Assembly: GCA_008501765.1 (NCBI GenBank)
Contig: QQUE01000002.1
Coordinates: 1 to 64,000, forward strand
Reading direction: 5' to 3'
Length of the DNA: 64,000 nt
From: Calditrichota bacterium
GTDB lineage: Bacteria > Zhuqueibacterota > Zhuqueibacteria > Zhuqueibacterales > Geothermadaptataceae
The notes beneath the pieces are model-generated. The model did no database searches and was not told the origin of the DNA. It worked only from the letters and a program-made list of their open reading frames with translations. A program made the translations under genes and the position numbers. Shown in pieces: positions 9,584 to 18,753 of this stretch (position 1 is the first letter of the stretch; each line of letters starts with the position of its first letter).

Positions 9584-11026
9584 ATGGAAAAACCCTATTC
9601 GTTATTAACACGCGCCTGTCACTTTTTCCCGGACAAAACTGCGTTAATCAGCAGCGAAAAAACACTCTCCTTTGCAGAATTTTCGCGGGCATGCTCAGCG
9701 CTGCACAATAATTTTTCCCAACTTGGAATTAATCCAGGCGATCGTGTTGCTATCTTGAGTCCCAATTCATGGCAAATGTTGGTGATTATACACGCGCTCA
9801 TCGAGTACGGAGCCACAGTTTCGCCGCAGAATACACGCAACCCAGCGAACCAAATTCAGCAGGCGGTCATTACCATTTCACCGCATATCATTTTTTACGA
9901 AAATTCCATGAAACCACTGCTGCCTCGAGGTAGCCACGCCATTTGCATAGAAGAATTTATCGACAAATTATCACGCAACCACACCGTAATTCCACCAAAA
10001 TCTGAAGCCAATTTTAAAAAACCGGCATCGATAATTTTTACCTCCGGCAGTGCCAGCCAGCCGAAAGCAGCTGTGCATAGTTACGAAAATCATTTTTACA
10101 GCGCCCTCGGTAGCCAAACAAATATCCCCGTTACAGAAAATGACCGCTGGCTCCTATCTTTGCCATTGTACCACATCGGTGGACTGGCAATCAGTTTCCG
10201 GACATTTTTAGCCGGAGGCGCAATCGTCATCCCCGCTAACAGAGATTCAATTCTGCAAAATATAGCTAAATTTAAAATAACGCATATTTCCCTCGTCGCG
10301 GCCCAATTGCACCGATTGCTGCAGCAAGAAAATGCAGTGCCGGTTTTGAAAAAATGCAAAGCTATCTTGTTGGGCGGCAGTGCGATTTCACCAGCACTTC
10401 TGACCAAAGCCCAGCAGGCTGATTTGCCGATGCATTGCAGTTATGGCAGCACGGAAATGAGTTCGCAAATCACGGCCACCGCTGCCGCAGCCCGGGAAAA
10501 CGAACTAAAAACTTCAGGCCGGGTTTTGCCCGGCCGCGAGGTAAAAATTAGCCCGGAAAATGACATTTATGTGCGTGGAGAAACGCGGTTTCTCGGTTAT
10601 CTTGAAAATGGAAAACTGGCACTGCCGTTTGACCGGGAAGGCTATTTTCACACGGGAGATTTAGGTTATTTTGACGCCCAAAAAAATCTTGTCGTGACCG
10701 GCCGCAAAGACAACATGTTCATCTCCGGTGGTGAAAATATTCAGCCGGAAGAAATAGAAAAAGCTTTGGTGGAAATTGAGGGTGTTGCAGCTGCAATCGT
10801 GGTTGCTGTGCCGCATGCTGAGTTTGGCCAGCGCCCGGTTTCGTTTGTGAAATGGAACGGCGAACCACATTCGGCAGATAAATTATCGAATCTTTTGGAG
10901 AAAAAATTGGCGCGTTTTAAAATTCCCGATAGCTTTCTGCCCTGGCCCGATGAAATCCAAATGACAGAATTGAAAATCGACCGGCAGTTTTTCAAATCAA
11001 AAGCTGCTGATCCGGCCAGGTGTTGA
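9584..11026 (+). CDS. menE: o-succinylbenzoate-CoA ligase MenE
   Basis: Adenylate-forming acyl-CoA ligase of about 480 residues that converts o-succinylbenzoate to its CoA thioester in menaquinone synthesis. ANL-family motifs appear in order: IIFTSGSASQPKAAVHSY (phosphate loop), YGSTEMSS, HTGDLGYFD, GRKDNMFISGGENIQPEEIE, and a C-terminal KIDR lysine that performs adenylation. The assignment to MenE rather than another ligase rests on adjacency to menA and on overall length. The frame also allows a GTG at 9566 overlapping the menA stop; I prefer the ATG at 9584 because the family homology starts there. Other men genes are not in the window. Confidence 0.88.
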   Translation: MEKPYSLLTRACHFFPDKTALISSEKTLSFAEFSRACSALHNNFSQLGINPGDRVAILSPNSWQMLVIIHALIEYGATVSPQNTRNPANQIQQAVITISPHIIFYENSMKPLLPRGSHAICIEEFIDKLSRNHTVIPPKSEANFKKPASIIFTSGSASQPKAAVHSYENHFYSALGSQTNIPVTENDRWLLSLPLYHIGGLAISFRTFLAGGAIVIPANRDSILQNIAKFKITHISLVAAQLHRLLQQENAVPVLKKCKAILLGGSAISPALLTKAQQADLPMHCSYGSTEMSSQITATAAAARENELKTSGRVLPGREVKISPENDIYVRGETRFLGYLENGKLALPFDREGYFHTGDLGYFDAQKNLVVTGRKDNMFISGGENIQPEEIEKALVEIEGVAAAIVVAVPHAEFGQRPVSFVKWNGEPHSADKLSNLLEKKLARFKIPDSFLPWPDEIQMTELKIDRQFFKSKAADPARC

Positions 11027-11196
11027 TGTTAAAACATCCGGCAAAATAAATCTCATTTTAGATCCGTTTTTTCGTCATTTACTCTTAATCTATTTCCGAA
11101 AATATTTCTCCATAAAAATTTAAATATTTTGTTATATTATTGCCGCTGGCGGCCAATTCACGCCCGGAGTTCAAAATTTAAAATTGATGAAAGAAA

Positions 11197-11697
11197 ATGA
11201 GCTGGAGTAAAATAAAAAAGTCCATCGAAATTACCTTTGCCGCGTCGATGCGAAACCGGGTCGAATTGCATGCCACCTGTTATGACAGAGCACAAAAGAA
11301 TCCGCAGAACTATGATGCCCGCGCCTGGATTACAATCGACGGCACAGAATTCATCCGATTTTCTGCCACAGATTCGTGGCACCACTTCGGCGCCCATTTT
11401 CACGAAACCACAATTACCGAATGCGAGACCCACCGGGCCGTCGAAAAAACCGGGAGAACGCCGGGTAATCTCATGGAACGCGGTGAATTTTCCAAACAGG
11501 ATTTTCTCGCTTGTTGCCAGATATACCCTAACTTAGATTTTCAAAGTGCAGTAACAAATCCCAGCCCGATAATCCAGATGATTGCTTTTCTCGACAGCCG
11601 CCTTGGCAAGGGAAAACTTAAAAAAATGAGCGAGGAAAAAATGCATCCGTTACCGCGGGCCATTTTTCAAATCCGAAAAGAAGCAGAATTGAGATAA
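11197..11697 (+). CDS. conserved hypothetical protein, SF0329-like
   Basis: Soluble protein of 166 residues. The opening MSWSKIKKSIEITFA, then RVELHATCYD, RAWITIDG and a segment near DSWHHFGAHFH, resembles small proteins annotated as the SF0329 family, for which no activity is established as far as I know. There is no signal peptide or membrane segment. It lies 170 bp after menE and 80 bp before the lipid kinase gene on the same strand, so cotranscription is possible but unproven. The family call is from memory of the N-terminal pattern and is only moderately sure. Confidence 0.6.
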   Translation: MSWSKIKKSIEITFAASMRNRVELHATCYDRAQKNPQNYDARAWITIDGTEFIRFSATDSWHHFGAHFHETTITECETHRAVEKTGRTPGNLMERGEFSKQDFLACCQIYPNLDFQSAVTNPSPIIQMIAFLDSRLGKGKLKKMSEEKMHPLPRAIFQIRKEAELR

Positions 11698-11778
11698 TTA
11701 TTTCGCCGCCGCATGATTTTTTTGCCAGTACTCCAAAATTATGAGTCCAAATAAAAAAACAAAACAGGTACGGAATCT

Positions 11779-12672
11779 ATGAAATTACTCGTCATTTTTA
11801 ATCCCAATGCCGGCCATGGCCGGGCAGCCAAACTCCTCACTGAAGTCAAAGCCGAATTCGCACAACAAAATCTCGAAGCCGAATTTAAATTCACAGAATA
11901 TCCGGGGCACGGGAAGAAAATACTGCGTGAAACCGATCTTGCGGCTTACGCCGGCATCATCGCTGCTGGCGGTGACGGCACCGTGTTCGAGGTAGTAAAC
12001 GGATTGTATTTAAACGGAGCACAGCCAAAAAACAAAATGGGCGTTTTGCCGGTTGGCACTGGAAACGCATTCGCACGCGAGCTCCATTTGAAATCCACCG
12101 ATTGGAAAAAAGCAGTTGAAATAATTGCACAAAATAAAACTAAAAACATCGATGTTGGCCATTTTAAAACCAAGGAAGAAGAACTCTATTATCTCAATAT
12201 TCTCGGTCTGGGATTTGTCGCGGATGTTGGGAAGACAGCCTCAAAATTAAAAATATTTGGCAATTCTGCTTACATTCTTGGGGTCTTGTATCAACTGGCG
12301 TTCCTGAAAAATTACCAGCTCTCAATCGAACTCGATGGCAAAAAGATTGAGCAGGACAATGTATTTGTGGAGGTTTCAAATACGCGTTACACAGGAACCA
12401 CATTTCTGATGGCGCCGAATGCCAAAATTGACGATGGGCTACTGGATGTCACACTTTTGCAGAAATTGACCCGGCGGCGGATTTTGAAATTATTGCCGAC
12501 CATTTTCACAGGTGAACACATAAATTATCCGGAAGTGACTACATTGCAAGCCAGGCACATTAAAATTTCCACAAGCGTGCCCAAACTACTGACACCCGAT
12601 GGTGAGCTATTTGGCTTTTCGCCTGTCGAAATCACTTGTTTGCAGGAAGATGTTGAAGTATTTTGGAAGTAA
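11779..12672 (+). CDS. diacylglycerol kinase family lipid kinase
   Basis: Predicted membrane-associated lipid kinase of 297 residues in the DagK/YegS family, which phosphorylates diacylglycerol or similar lipids with ATP. Motifs: IFNPNAGHGRAAKLL at the N-terminus, AAGGDGTVFEVVNGL (nucleotide-binding GGDGT), and LPVGTGNAFARELH. The C-terminal half is the family's beta-sandwich domain, with MAPNAKIDDGLLDVTLL. Length is normal. A weak ribosome site, GGTACGGAATCT, precedes the ATG. Probably phospholipid recycling; the substrate is not decided by the sequence. Confidence 0.9.
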   Translation: MKLLVIFNPNAGHGRAAKLLTEVKAEFAQQNLEAEFKFTEYPGHGKKILRETDLAAYAGIIAAGGDGTVFEVVNGLYLNGAQPKNKMGVLPVGTGNAFARELHLKSTDWKKAVEIIAQNKTKNIDVGHFKTKEEELYYLNILGLGFVADVGKTASKLKIFGNSAYILGVLYQLAFLKNYQLSIELDGKKIEQDNVFVEVSNTRYTGTTFLMAPNAKIDDGLLDVTLLQKLTRRRILKLLPTIFTGEHINYPEVTTLQARHIKISTSVPKLLTPDGELFGFSPVEITCLQEDVEVFWK

Positions 12673-12999
12673 TTTGTTCGCGTCCTTTAGCGAGGAAAAA
12701 ATAGAATCCACCCACGGACACGAAGAAAAATCATGGGTGATCCAGATTAAATAACAATTTCGATTATTTTAACCTGAATAATTCGCACACAAGGGCACTA
12801 AGTCCACAAAAAATATTTAAATACTTATAAAACATAACTTTGTGTACCCCGTGGCTTTGTGAGAACTAATTTTAATAGATAACTTAGTTTTTCTTCTCGT
12901 CTTATCTCAAATATCTAATTATCAACAGGTTAAGAAAATTTTAAAAAATATTTGTGAATAAAGCAGGTTAAGAAAATAAGACCTTAAATTTTTGAAAAA
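12673..12999. other. gene-free stretch with degenerate repeats
   Basis: Intergenic, 327 bases. It contains an imperfect inverted repeat, listed separately at 12788-12861, and a short CACCCA/TGGGTG pairing near 12708-12740. The rest is AT-rich, with no promoter I can support. Confidence 0.5.
12788..12861. repeat. imperfect inverted repeat, CACAAAGCCACG family
   Basis: Arms 12788-12811 and 12838-12861 pair at 17 of 24 positions. The right arm read in reverse begins CTCACAAAGCCACG, and the same string opens the repeat at 15574, so the two look like degenerate copies of one palindromic family. Confidence 0.45.
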
Positions 13000-13887
13000 A
13001 TGAAAATTGACGTTCTCTGCATCGGTGCAACCTCGCACGACCTGTATTTTACAATTCCGCACGATCCCAAATCCGATGAAAAAATGGTAGCCGACCAATT
13101 CATTTCCTGTGGTGGAGGCCCGGCATCCAATGCAGCGATGACGGTCAGCCAGCTCGGCCACAAATCGGCCTTTGCGGGTTATCTCGGCAATGATTTTTAT
13201 GGGGAAACGCATCATCATGAACTGGCTGACGCCGGAGTAATAACAGATTTTATTGTGCATGGGGACAAAGCGACACCACTTTCGGTGATTTTGGTTAAAC
13301 CGAATGGAGAACGTCTGCTGGTCAACTATACTGAATCGCAGGATAAAATACCGTCCGGCTCTATCGATTTTGACAATGTCGAAGCGAAAGTCATCCTTTG
13401 CGATGGCCACGAACCAGATATCTCATTGCCACTCCTGAAATCCGCGCGAAAACGAAGAACAAAATCCATTCTCGATGCGGGATCGGTTCATCGGGGAACC
13501 CGGATGCTGTTGAATCAAGTTGATTACCTGATTTGCTCGGAAAAATTCGCCATCGATTATACACCTGATAAAAGCTCCGCCAGCGCACTGAAAAAATTAG
13601 CGCAAAACCATGCCCGTGTAATCATAACAATGGGTAAGGCCGGACTCATCTGGAAAGCGAACTCTGAAACAGGAATTATCCCGGCCTTCGAAATTGAAGC
13701 CATCGACAGCACCGGAGCCGGCGATGTATTCCACGGAGCTTTTGCAAGTTGTCTGGTGGAGGAGCGATCGTGGGATTTCAGTCTGAAATTTGCCAGTGCT
13801 GCGGCCGCGTTGAGCTGTAGATACTTTGGCGGACGGCCAAAACTGCCTCCAAAATGTGAAATACTGAAATTTATGCGGCAAGCCTAA
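13000..13887 (+). CDS. PfkB-family carbohydrate/nucleoside kinase
   Basis: Cytoplasmic kinase of 295 residues in the ribokinase/PfkB family. The N-terminal signature is CGGGPASNAAMTVSQLG followed by FAGYLGNDFYGE. The C-terminal signature IDSTGAGDVFHGAFASCL holds the anion hole and the catalytic Asp of GAGD. MGKAGLIW corresponds to the nucleotide-site strand. Several sugars or nucleosides are possible substrates; neighbours give no hint because the flanking genes are unrelated. The start has no visible ribosome site, but it gives the usual family length. Confidence 0.88.
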   Translation: MKIDVLCIGATSHDLYFTIPHDPKSDEKMVADQFISCGGGPASNAAMTVSQLGHKSAFAGYLGNDFYGETHHHELADAGVITDFIVHGDKATPLSVILVKPNGERLLVNYTESQDKIPSGSIDFDNVEAKVILCDGHEPDISLPLLKSARKRRTKSILDAGSVHRGTRMLLNQVDYLICSEKFAIDYTPDKSSASALKKLAQNHARVIITMGKAGLIWKANSETGIIPAFEIEAIDSTGAGDVFHGAFASCLVEERSWDFSLKFASAAAALSCRYFGGRPKLPPKCEILKFMRQA

Positions 13888-14260
13888 ATTTGATTAATTC
13901 ACTTATCCTGAATTATTGGTAAATTTCACACGATATGCTGCACACTTATTTGATATAAATAAAATTGAGAAGCTAATTATAAGCTTACTCTTGATAATAA
14001 TGCATTAGTACGCGGCACATATTTACCAGTTTAACTTATAAAATATATTTATATAAATTATTTTATATATTTATAGTGTTTGCTATTTTAATGGCAATTT
14101 TGTATCGTTTTAAAGATCACAGACAATTACACTGCATTTCTCAAAGACAATTCTCATATCACTCTGACTTTTTTACGCGGACAATGGTTAATTATCCAAT
14201 GTGATCAGTACGAATCCGACGTATTAATTCAATATTCCTATTTAACCACAGGAGGTATCC
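13888..14260. other. gene-free leader of the beta-propeller gene
   Basis: Very AT-rich 373-base spacer, including a run of alternating A/T near 14035-14080. It ends in an AGGAGGTATCC ribosome site directly before the downstream ATG. No reading frame is credible. It may contain the promoter of the secreted protein gene, but I cannot place a -35/-10 pair with confidence. Confidence 0.5.
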
Positions 14261-15424
14261 ATGTTTGAGTGTAAACGACTCATTCCATTACTCGTATTTG
14301 CAGCTTCAATTTCGGTTTTACAGGCGCAAACTTTTGATATTTACGGGACAAAAGTGCGAACCGGTGCTACAGAACGATTGACCTTGACAAACGATGCCGA
14401 TGAATTCAATCCGAGCTGGTCTCCAAATCGACATCACATTGTGCACGATGCGCTGGGCGGGACAATTCCATCCGGCCATTCCATTTACATCACCAATGTG
14501 CATACCGGTGCTAACGCTCTCTTCGCAGAAGGCGGCAACGATGCCGATTGGTCGCCTGTCAGTGCGGATATCGTTTATGACAAAGTCCCTGTTGGTGATC
14601 CCAGCATTTATACAGGGGTTTCTGGATCAACAGCACCACACCGATTGGTAAAAGCCAATGCTGTTTCCCCAGATTTTAATTCTTCAGGTAAGTGGATTGT
14701 TTATCAATCAATGACCGATGGATTCCTGCATATTACCGATTTGTATGGTTCGGTCGATAGAAATCTCGGAGTACCGGGAGCCAATCCATCGTGGTCGCCA
14801 AACAATCAGTGGATCGCCTATGATTATATGGGTGACATCTGGAAAATCCGCCTTGGCCCGGCCTATTTTGCAGTCGGTGCACCGGTGGCTGTTACAGCAA
14901 ATCCTTACAATGAAGGCCAGCCTACCTGGAAAAATAACAGCCGCTATCTTGCATTTCATACAGATCAGTTTGGCGGTTTCGATATCGGGTATGTTTTTGC
15001 AGGCGGTGGCAGTCCATCGTATCTCGCGGGTGACAGCGAAAATCAGTTTGATCCGGCATTCAGCCGCAACGGAAAATTCGTTGCTTACGCTGGTTTTACC
15101 CCGGCTGCCATTCCCCCAATTGCAGCAAAAGAAGAACTGCCGGCAAAGAGTTTAATTGTGAATCAAAATCATCCCAATCCATTTAATCCGGAGACCACGA
15201 TATCCTTTGCTCTTGCTGAAGAGGCAGCAGTAAAAATAACAGTTTTTAACAGCCAAGGACAGCATGTGCAAACACTGACCGATCACCAATTTTCAGCTGG
15301 TGAGCATGCAGTGCGTTGGAATGGACGCAACTTTACTGGTGCAATGGTCGCCAGCGGGACGTATTTTTACCGTGTGCGAGTCGGATCATTAATTGAAGTA
15401 CGACGAATGAATTTGCTCAAATAA
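14261..15424 (+). CDS. secreted WD40-like (PD40) beta-propeller protein with C-terminal sorting domain
   Basis: Exported protein of 387 residues. Signal peptide 1-22 ends SVLQAQ. Residues about 30-290 are repeated TolB-type propeller blades: NPSWSPNNQWIAYD, DEFNPSWSPNRHHIVHD, DPAFSRNGKFVAYAG. From about 300 the protein has NQNHPNPFNPETTISF and an FlgD-like Ig fold ending GTYFYRVRVGS, then EVRRMNLLK, the C-terminal surface-anchoring or secretion domain common in Calditrichota, Ignavibacteria and KSB1. An ideal AGGAGG site precedes the ATG. Probably extracellular binding or surface display; there is no catalytic domain. Confidence 0.85.
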   Translation: MFECKRLIPLLVFAASISVLQAQTFDIYGTKVRTGATERLTLTNDADEFNPSWSPNRHHIVHDALGGTIPSGHSIYITNVHTGANALFAEGGNDADWSPVSADIVYDKVPVGDPSIYTGVSGSTAPHRLVKANAVSPDFNSSGKWIVYQSMTDGFLHITDLYGSVDRNLGVPGANPSWSPNNQWIAYDYMGDIWKIRLGPAYFAVGAPVAVTANPYNEGQPTWKNNSRYLAFHTDQFGGFDIGYVFAGGGSPSYLAGDSENQFDPAFSRNGKFVAYAGFTPAAIPPIAAKEELPAKSLIVNQNHPNPFNPETTISFALAEEAAVKITVFNSQGQHVQTLTDHQFSAGEHAVRWNGRNFTGAMVASGTYFYRVRVGSLIEVRRMNLLK

Positions 15425-15432
15425 AATTTATA

Positions 15433-15462
15433 GAAATCCGGGGCACAGGCGCTCCGGATTTC
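15433..15462 (+). terminator. possible terminator hairpin after the propeller gene
   Basis: A 9-bp perfect stem (GAAATCCGG / CCGGATTTC at 15433-15441 and 15454-15462) starts 8 bases after the stop codon. A strong T-tract is missing, so it may act as an mRNA-stabilising hairpin instead. Confidence 0.4.
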
Positions 15463-15573
15463 AATACACGCTGTTATTGCTAATGGTATATCCAATTTAA
15501 AAAACGATCGCGGTGTTTAAGAAACGGTAAGAATTATCCAACGGCTTGGAATGAAATATTATTCAGGCAACAA

Positions 15574-15647
15574 CTCTCACAAAGCCACGAAGCTCACTGA
15601 GTTTTATTATTAATATCTTTAAGTCATTCTCTGCGGCTCTGGGAGAG
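15574..15647. repeat. imperfect inverted repeat, CACAAAGCCACG family
   Basis: Arms 15574-15592 (CTCTCACAAAGCCACGAAG) and 15629-15647 pair at 14 of 19 positions around an AT-rich loop. It shares CTCACAAAGCCACG with the element ending at 12861. Non-coding. Confidence 0.5.
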
Positions 15648-15710
15648 ATTTATATCAGGCTATAAATCAACCTATTATTTAAACAGAGTCAAAACGATTT
15701 AAAATCATCA

Positions 15711-16379
15711 ATGCCACAAATTATAAAAAAACCGCATAAATTAATCAAATGGGCATCAAAAAGCCGGTGGGGACTCGGTGCGCTTGCACTCATTTTATTG
15801 GGATCAATTATCGGGACACTCTTCACGGGTGACGATATCAGTGAGATCGCAAAAATTATTGCTTTGCTGGTCATCGCAGCGGTGGCACTGCTTATTTTGC
15901 GGGATCCCGATAAAAAACAGGGCCAACGTGATGCAATCGCAGAGCTTGAGCCCAAGAACACACTCCAGGCTGCCGCAGTGTGTTTTCGCATCGAAAATGG
16001 CACACCGCTTTATCTGCTCATCAAGACGCGTGGACAGCGGCGTATTTTCCCGAAAGGGAAAGTAAAAAAAGAAGAATTAGCCTGGCTTGCTGCCGAGAGA
16101 GAAGCAAAGGAGGAAGCCGGAGTAAGCGGAAAAATAAACAAAGTATGCTTAACGAAATACTGGCATCGAAGCCCCGGAAATGTTAAACAATATTCTGTGG
16201 CTGTCTACTTGCTGGCAGTTGAAAAATTAAATAAACCCAAAGAAAAGAATCGCTCGCCAAAGTGGTTCTCATTTAAAAGTGCAAAAGAGGCGCTGATAAA
16301 AAACCGTACAAAAGCGCAATCCAAAAATTTAATCCGTGTGCTGCAAGTTGCACACTCCAAAATTATGGGAAATAATTAA
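15711..16379 (+). CDS. membrane-anchored Nudix hydrolase
   Basis: Protein of 222 residues with two hydrophobic segments (about 21-39 and 47-63) followed by a soluble Nudix domain (from about 84). The Nudix box is intact at 116-138: G116, E122, R130-E131 and E134-E135 in the G-x5-E-x7-R-E-U-x-E-E-x-G-U pattern. Nudix enzymes hydrolyse nucleoside diphosphates linked to another group. The form RIFPKGKVKKEE resembles the diadenosine- or inositol-polyphosphate-type branch (KGxxE, with YLLIKTRGQ before it). Tethering the catalytic domain to the membrane is unusual. No operon partner; it stands between two secreted-protein genes. Confidence 0.82.
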   Translation: MPQIIKKPHKLIKWASKSRWGLGALALILLGSIIGTLFTGDDISEIAKIIALLVIAAVALLILRDPDKKQGQRDAIAELEPKNTLQAAAVCFRIENGTPLYLLIKTRGQRRIFPKGKVKKEELAWLAAEREAKEEAGVSGKINKVCLTKYWHRSPGNVKQYSVAVYLLAVEKLNKPKEKNRSPKWFSFKSAKEALIKNRTKAQSKNLIRVLQVAHSKIMGNN

Positions 16380-16424
16380 AGTCGTATCTGTTTTCATTAT
16401 CTCAAAATAGCAAAAGGAGATGAA

Positions 16425-17345
16425 ATGAAATCAATCCGAATTATCACACTTGTACTTATTGGGGGGTTGGTAAAAATTTGTTTTGGTCAAAACATCGTGC
16501 CAAACGGGGATTTTGAAAACGGTTTTGACAGCTGGATTACGGTAGAAAACGTGAGCCTTTCGAACACAGTTGTGCAGTCCGGAAACCAATCTTTTAAAGC
16601 GGATGATACTTCGAAATTGCAGTACAGCTATGTTTATCAGGAGCTCGCACTCAAATATGCAAAACACGAAATAACATTTTGGGTTTATCCGGCGAGTGCC
16701 ACTTATCTAAATGCCTTTGAACTCATCGCCGACTGGAATGTGGGCGCAAAATTCATCACCCGCGTCCTGATGCGTGATAGTACATTGGAATTTACGGCTT
16801 TCGATGCGCAGCAAACTATCCCAAATGTGCTTGCCGCAAATGCCTGGAATCAGTTCAAAATTCAAGTGGATTCATCAACATTCCAACAAGATTTTTATAT
16901 TAATGGAAGTCTGGTGAGTTCGTTGACAGCCTCGGCCTTTCCAGCAATCGAGCATTTACTCGTCGGCGATTTGAGCGCAGCAAATATGTACGGCACTATT
17001 TATTACGATGCCATTTCCATTAGCGATACTTTTACCACCGCAATTGCACAAACAGCGGTGCCAACGGCCAAATTCACTTTACAACAAAATTATCCGAATC
17101 CGTTTAATCCGGAAACAACGATCCAATACTCCATCCCGAAACAATCACATATGACATTGGAAGTATTCAATATATCGGGACAGCATGTCGCCACATTGGT
17201 GAACGAAGTTGTTGCAGAGGGAGTGCATTCGACTCGCTGGCAGGGTAAAGACGATGCCGGCATAATTGTGCCGAGCGGTGTTTACGTGTACAAATTGCAA
17301 AATCTGGGATACGTCAAAGCAAAGAAATTTTTACTGGTGAAATAA
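16425..17345 (+). CDS. secreted carbohydrate-binding-like protein with C-terminal sorting domain
   Basis: Exported protein of 306 residues; the signal peptide ends near FGQNIVPNGDFENGFDSW. 'NGDFENG..SW' is the typical opening of CBM/jelly-roll modules, which fill residues about 22-205. From about 218 comes LQQNYPNPFNPETTIQYS and an FlgD-like fold with EVFNISGQHVATLVNE, ending SGVYVYKL and KAKKFLLVK, the sorting domain also seen at 14261. There is no catalytic motif, so binding or surface display is likely. The ribosome site AAAGGAGATGAA is strong. Confidence 0.82.
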   Translation: MKSIRIITLVLIGGLVKICFGQNIVPNGDFENGFDSWITVENVSLSNTVVQSGNQSFKADDTSKLQYSYVYQELALKYAKHEITFWVYPASATYLNAFELIADWNVGAKFITRVLMRDSTLEFTAFDAQQTIPNVLAANAWNQFKIQVDSSTFQQDFYINGSLVSSLTASAFPAIEHLLVGDLSAANMYGTIYYDAISISDTFTTAIAQTAVPTAKFTLQQNYPNPFNPETTIQYSIPKQSHMTLEVFNISGQHVATLVNEVVAEGVHSTRWQGKDDAGIIVPSGVYVYKLQNLGYVKAKKFLLVK

Positions 17346-17444
17346 GGAAAACTGCAATTTTACTCTAATAGTAAATTACTGGATTATTGGTACTTTAACC
17401 GCACATTTGAATTCCGGGTTTAAATTTTTCCCCAGGTATTCAGA

Positions 17445-17966
17445 TCAACCCATAAGAAATTCCCGAAAAACGGTGTAAGATTGGTGGTCCCATAAACAGA
17501 AGCGCACTTCTTCTAATCGCATGTCATTCTGCAGAAATTCTTTCGCTTCCGAGACCAATATTTGTGCACAGCGCTCGATAGGAAAACCAAAAATCCCGGT
17601 GCTGATAGCCGGAAATGTGATGGACTTGAGCTCACTTTCAACAGCAAGCCGCAGCGCCGATCGCGTTGCTGAAGCCAGTTTCGCATCTTCATCCCCCTCC
17701 CCCATCATCGGCCCAACAGCATGGATGACAAATCGGGCGGGCAATGTGCCTGCAGTTGTTATAACAGCCGTGCCAACGGGTGTACCGCCGAGGGCATCGC
17801 ATTCTTTTTGAATTGCCGGGCCGCCTTTACTACGAATCGCCTCGGCCACACCGGCTCCCAAAATCAGCCGATTGTTTGCAGCATTGACAATGGCATCCGT
17901 TTGCTGCTCGGTGATATCACCCTGCACAAGCGAAATATGTGATTTATTCACGGCTATATTTTCCAT
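17445..17966 (-). CDS. macrodomain protein (ADP-ribose / O-acetyl-ADP-ribose hydrolase type)
   Basis: Single macrodomain of 173 residues, cytoplasmic. Residues near 24-50 (TDAIVNAANNRLILGAGVAEAIRSKGG) form the ADP-ribose binding loop, with the Asn-Asn and Gly-Gly/Ala-Gly-Val features of the MacroD/YmdB branch. VIHAVGPMMGEG and PAISTGIFGFP (diphosphate loop) follow. Relatives remove ADP-ribose from proteins or deacetylate O-acetyl-ADP-ribose. It is the last gene of a run: the methyltransferase gene ends 18 bases before its start. The ATG is preceded by GAGGAC. Confidence 0.9.
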   Translation of the reverse strand: MENIAVNKSHISLVQGDITEQQTDAIVNAANNRLILGAGVAEAIRSKGGPAIQKECDALGGTPVGTAVITTAGTLPARFVIHAVGPMMGEGDEDAKLASATRSALRLAVESELKSITFPAISTGIFGFPIERCAQILVSEAKEFLQNDMRLEEVRFCLWDHQSYTVFREFLMG

Positions 17967-17984
17967 GCAATTGTCCTCAAATTC

Positions 17985-18734
17985 TTAAAAATTATGTTCA
18001 CCCACAATTAAAGTTAATGGCCAGGAAACATCTTTCACCAAAGTTAGGTCGCCCCATTCCGCTTGTAATTTGGCTCTGCATCCCGCGACCGGATCGATGC
18101 CGTTGGTTTTTATATATTTTTGAACGGCAGACCACGTTCCCATATAACCAATCAAATGATCAAAAGACCACTGCGCCCTCATTTGAAATTCCGGCACCGT
18201 GATCTGCCGGAATGGAAATGAAATGCCCTGATAATTGTTCTCAACAAGCTGTCTTTCTTCCGGCCAGAAACCGTGCAGCGTCGTGCTGTAAAAATCAGCG
18301 ATTACCGTATCCAGATTTGGAGATATCGAAATTAAATTATAGGACCAGATGGCGATAATTCCCCGGTTTTTCAACACGCGTTTTGCTTCGGCATAAAATT
18401 TCGCGCTATTAAACCAGTGAAAGGCCTGCGCCACGGTTATGAGGTCGACTGAACCATCCTGTAAAATCGTTTTCTCCGCATTGGCCACAACATATTTTAT
18501 ATTTTCGAGTTTGACTGCATTATTAATCTGATTCGAACTCGCATCTGTGGCGATTATCGAAGTGAAATAAGGGGCGAGTCCCAAGGCAGATTGCCCATTC
18601 CCGGTGGCACAATCCCAGGCCAAATTCCGGGACGGCGCTTGTTCTGCCAAAAATGTGAAAAGTGCGGCCGGGTAATCCGGCCGGTAGTTTTTATAACTCG
18701 CTGACTGACGAGAAAAATGATCGCTGAATTTCAT
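17985..18734 (-). CDS. class I SAM-dependent methyltransferase
   Basis: Soluble methyltransferase of 249 residues with a Rossmann SAM site: LAWDCATGNGQSALGLAPYF (motif I), then IATDASSNQI, YVVANAEKTILQDGSVDLIT and AQAFHWFN. The opening FSDHFSRQSASYKNYRPDYP is typical of the group that includes yeast trans-aconitate methyltransferase-like proteins; the acceptor is unknown. It lies between the LOG-like gene (19-base gap) and the macrodomain gene (18-base gap), so almost certainly in the same transcript. Confidence 0.85.
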   Translation of the reverse strand: MKFSDHFSRQSASYKNYRPDYPAALFTFLAEQAPSRNLAWDCATGNGQSALGLAPYFTSIIATDASSNQINNAVKLENIKYVVANAEKTILQDGSVDLITVAQAFHWFNSAKFYAEAKRVLKNRGIIAIWSYNLISISPNLDTVIADFYSTTLHGFWPEERQLVENNYQGISFPFRQITVPEFQMRAQWSFDHLIGYMGTWSAVQKYIKTNGIDPVAGCRAKLQAEWGDLTLVKDVSWPLTLIVGEHNF

Positions 18735-18753
18735 TATTACCCGTTGTTAAAAT

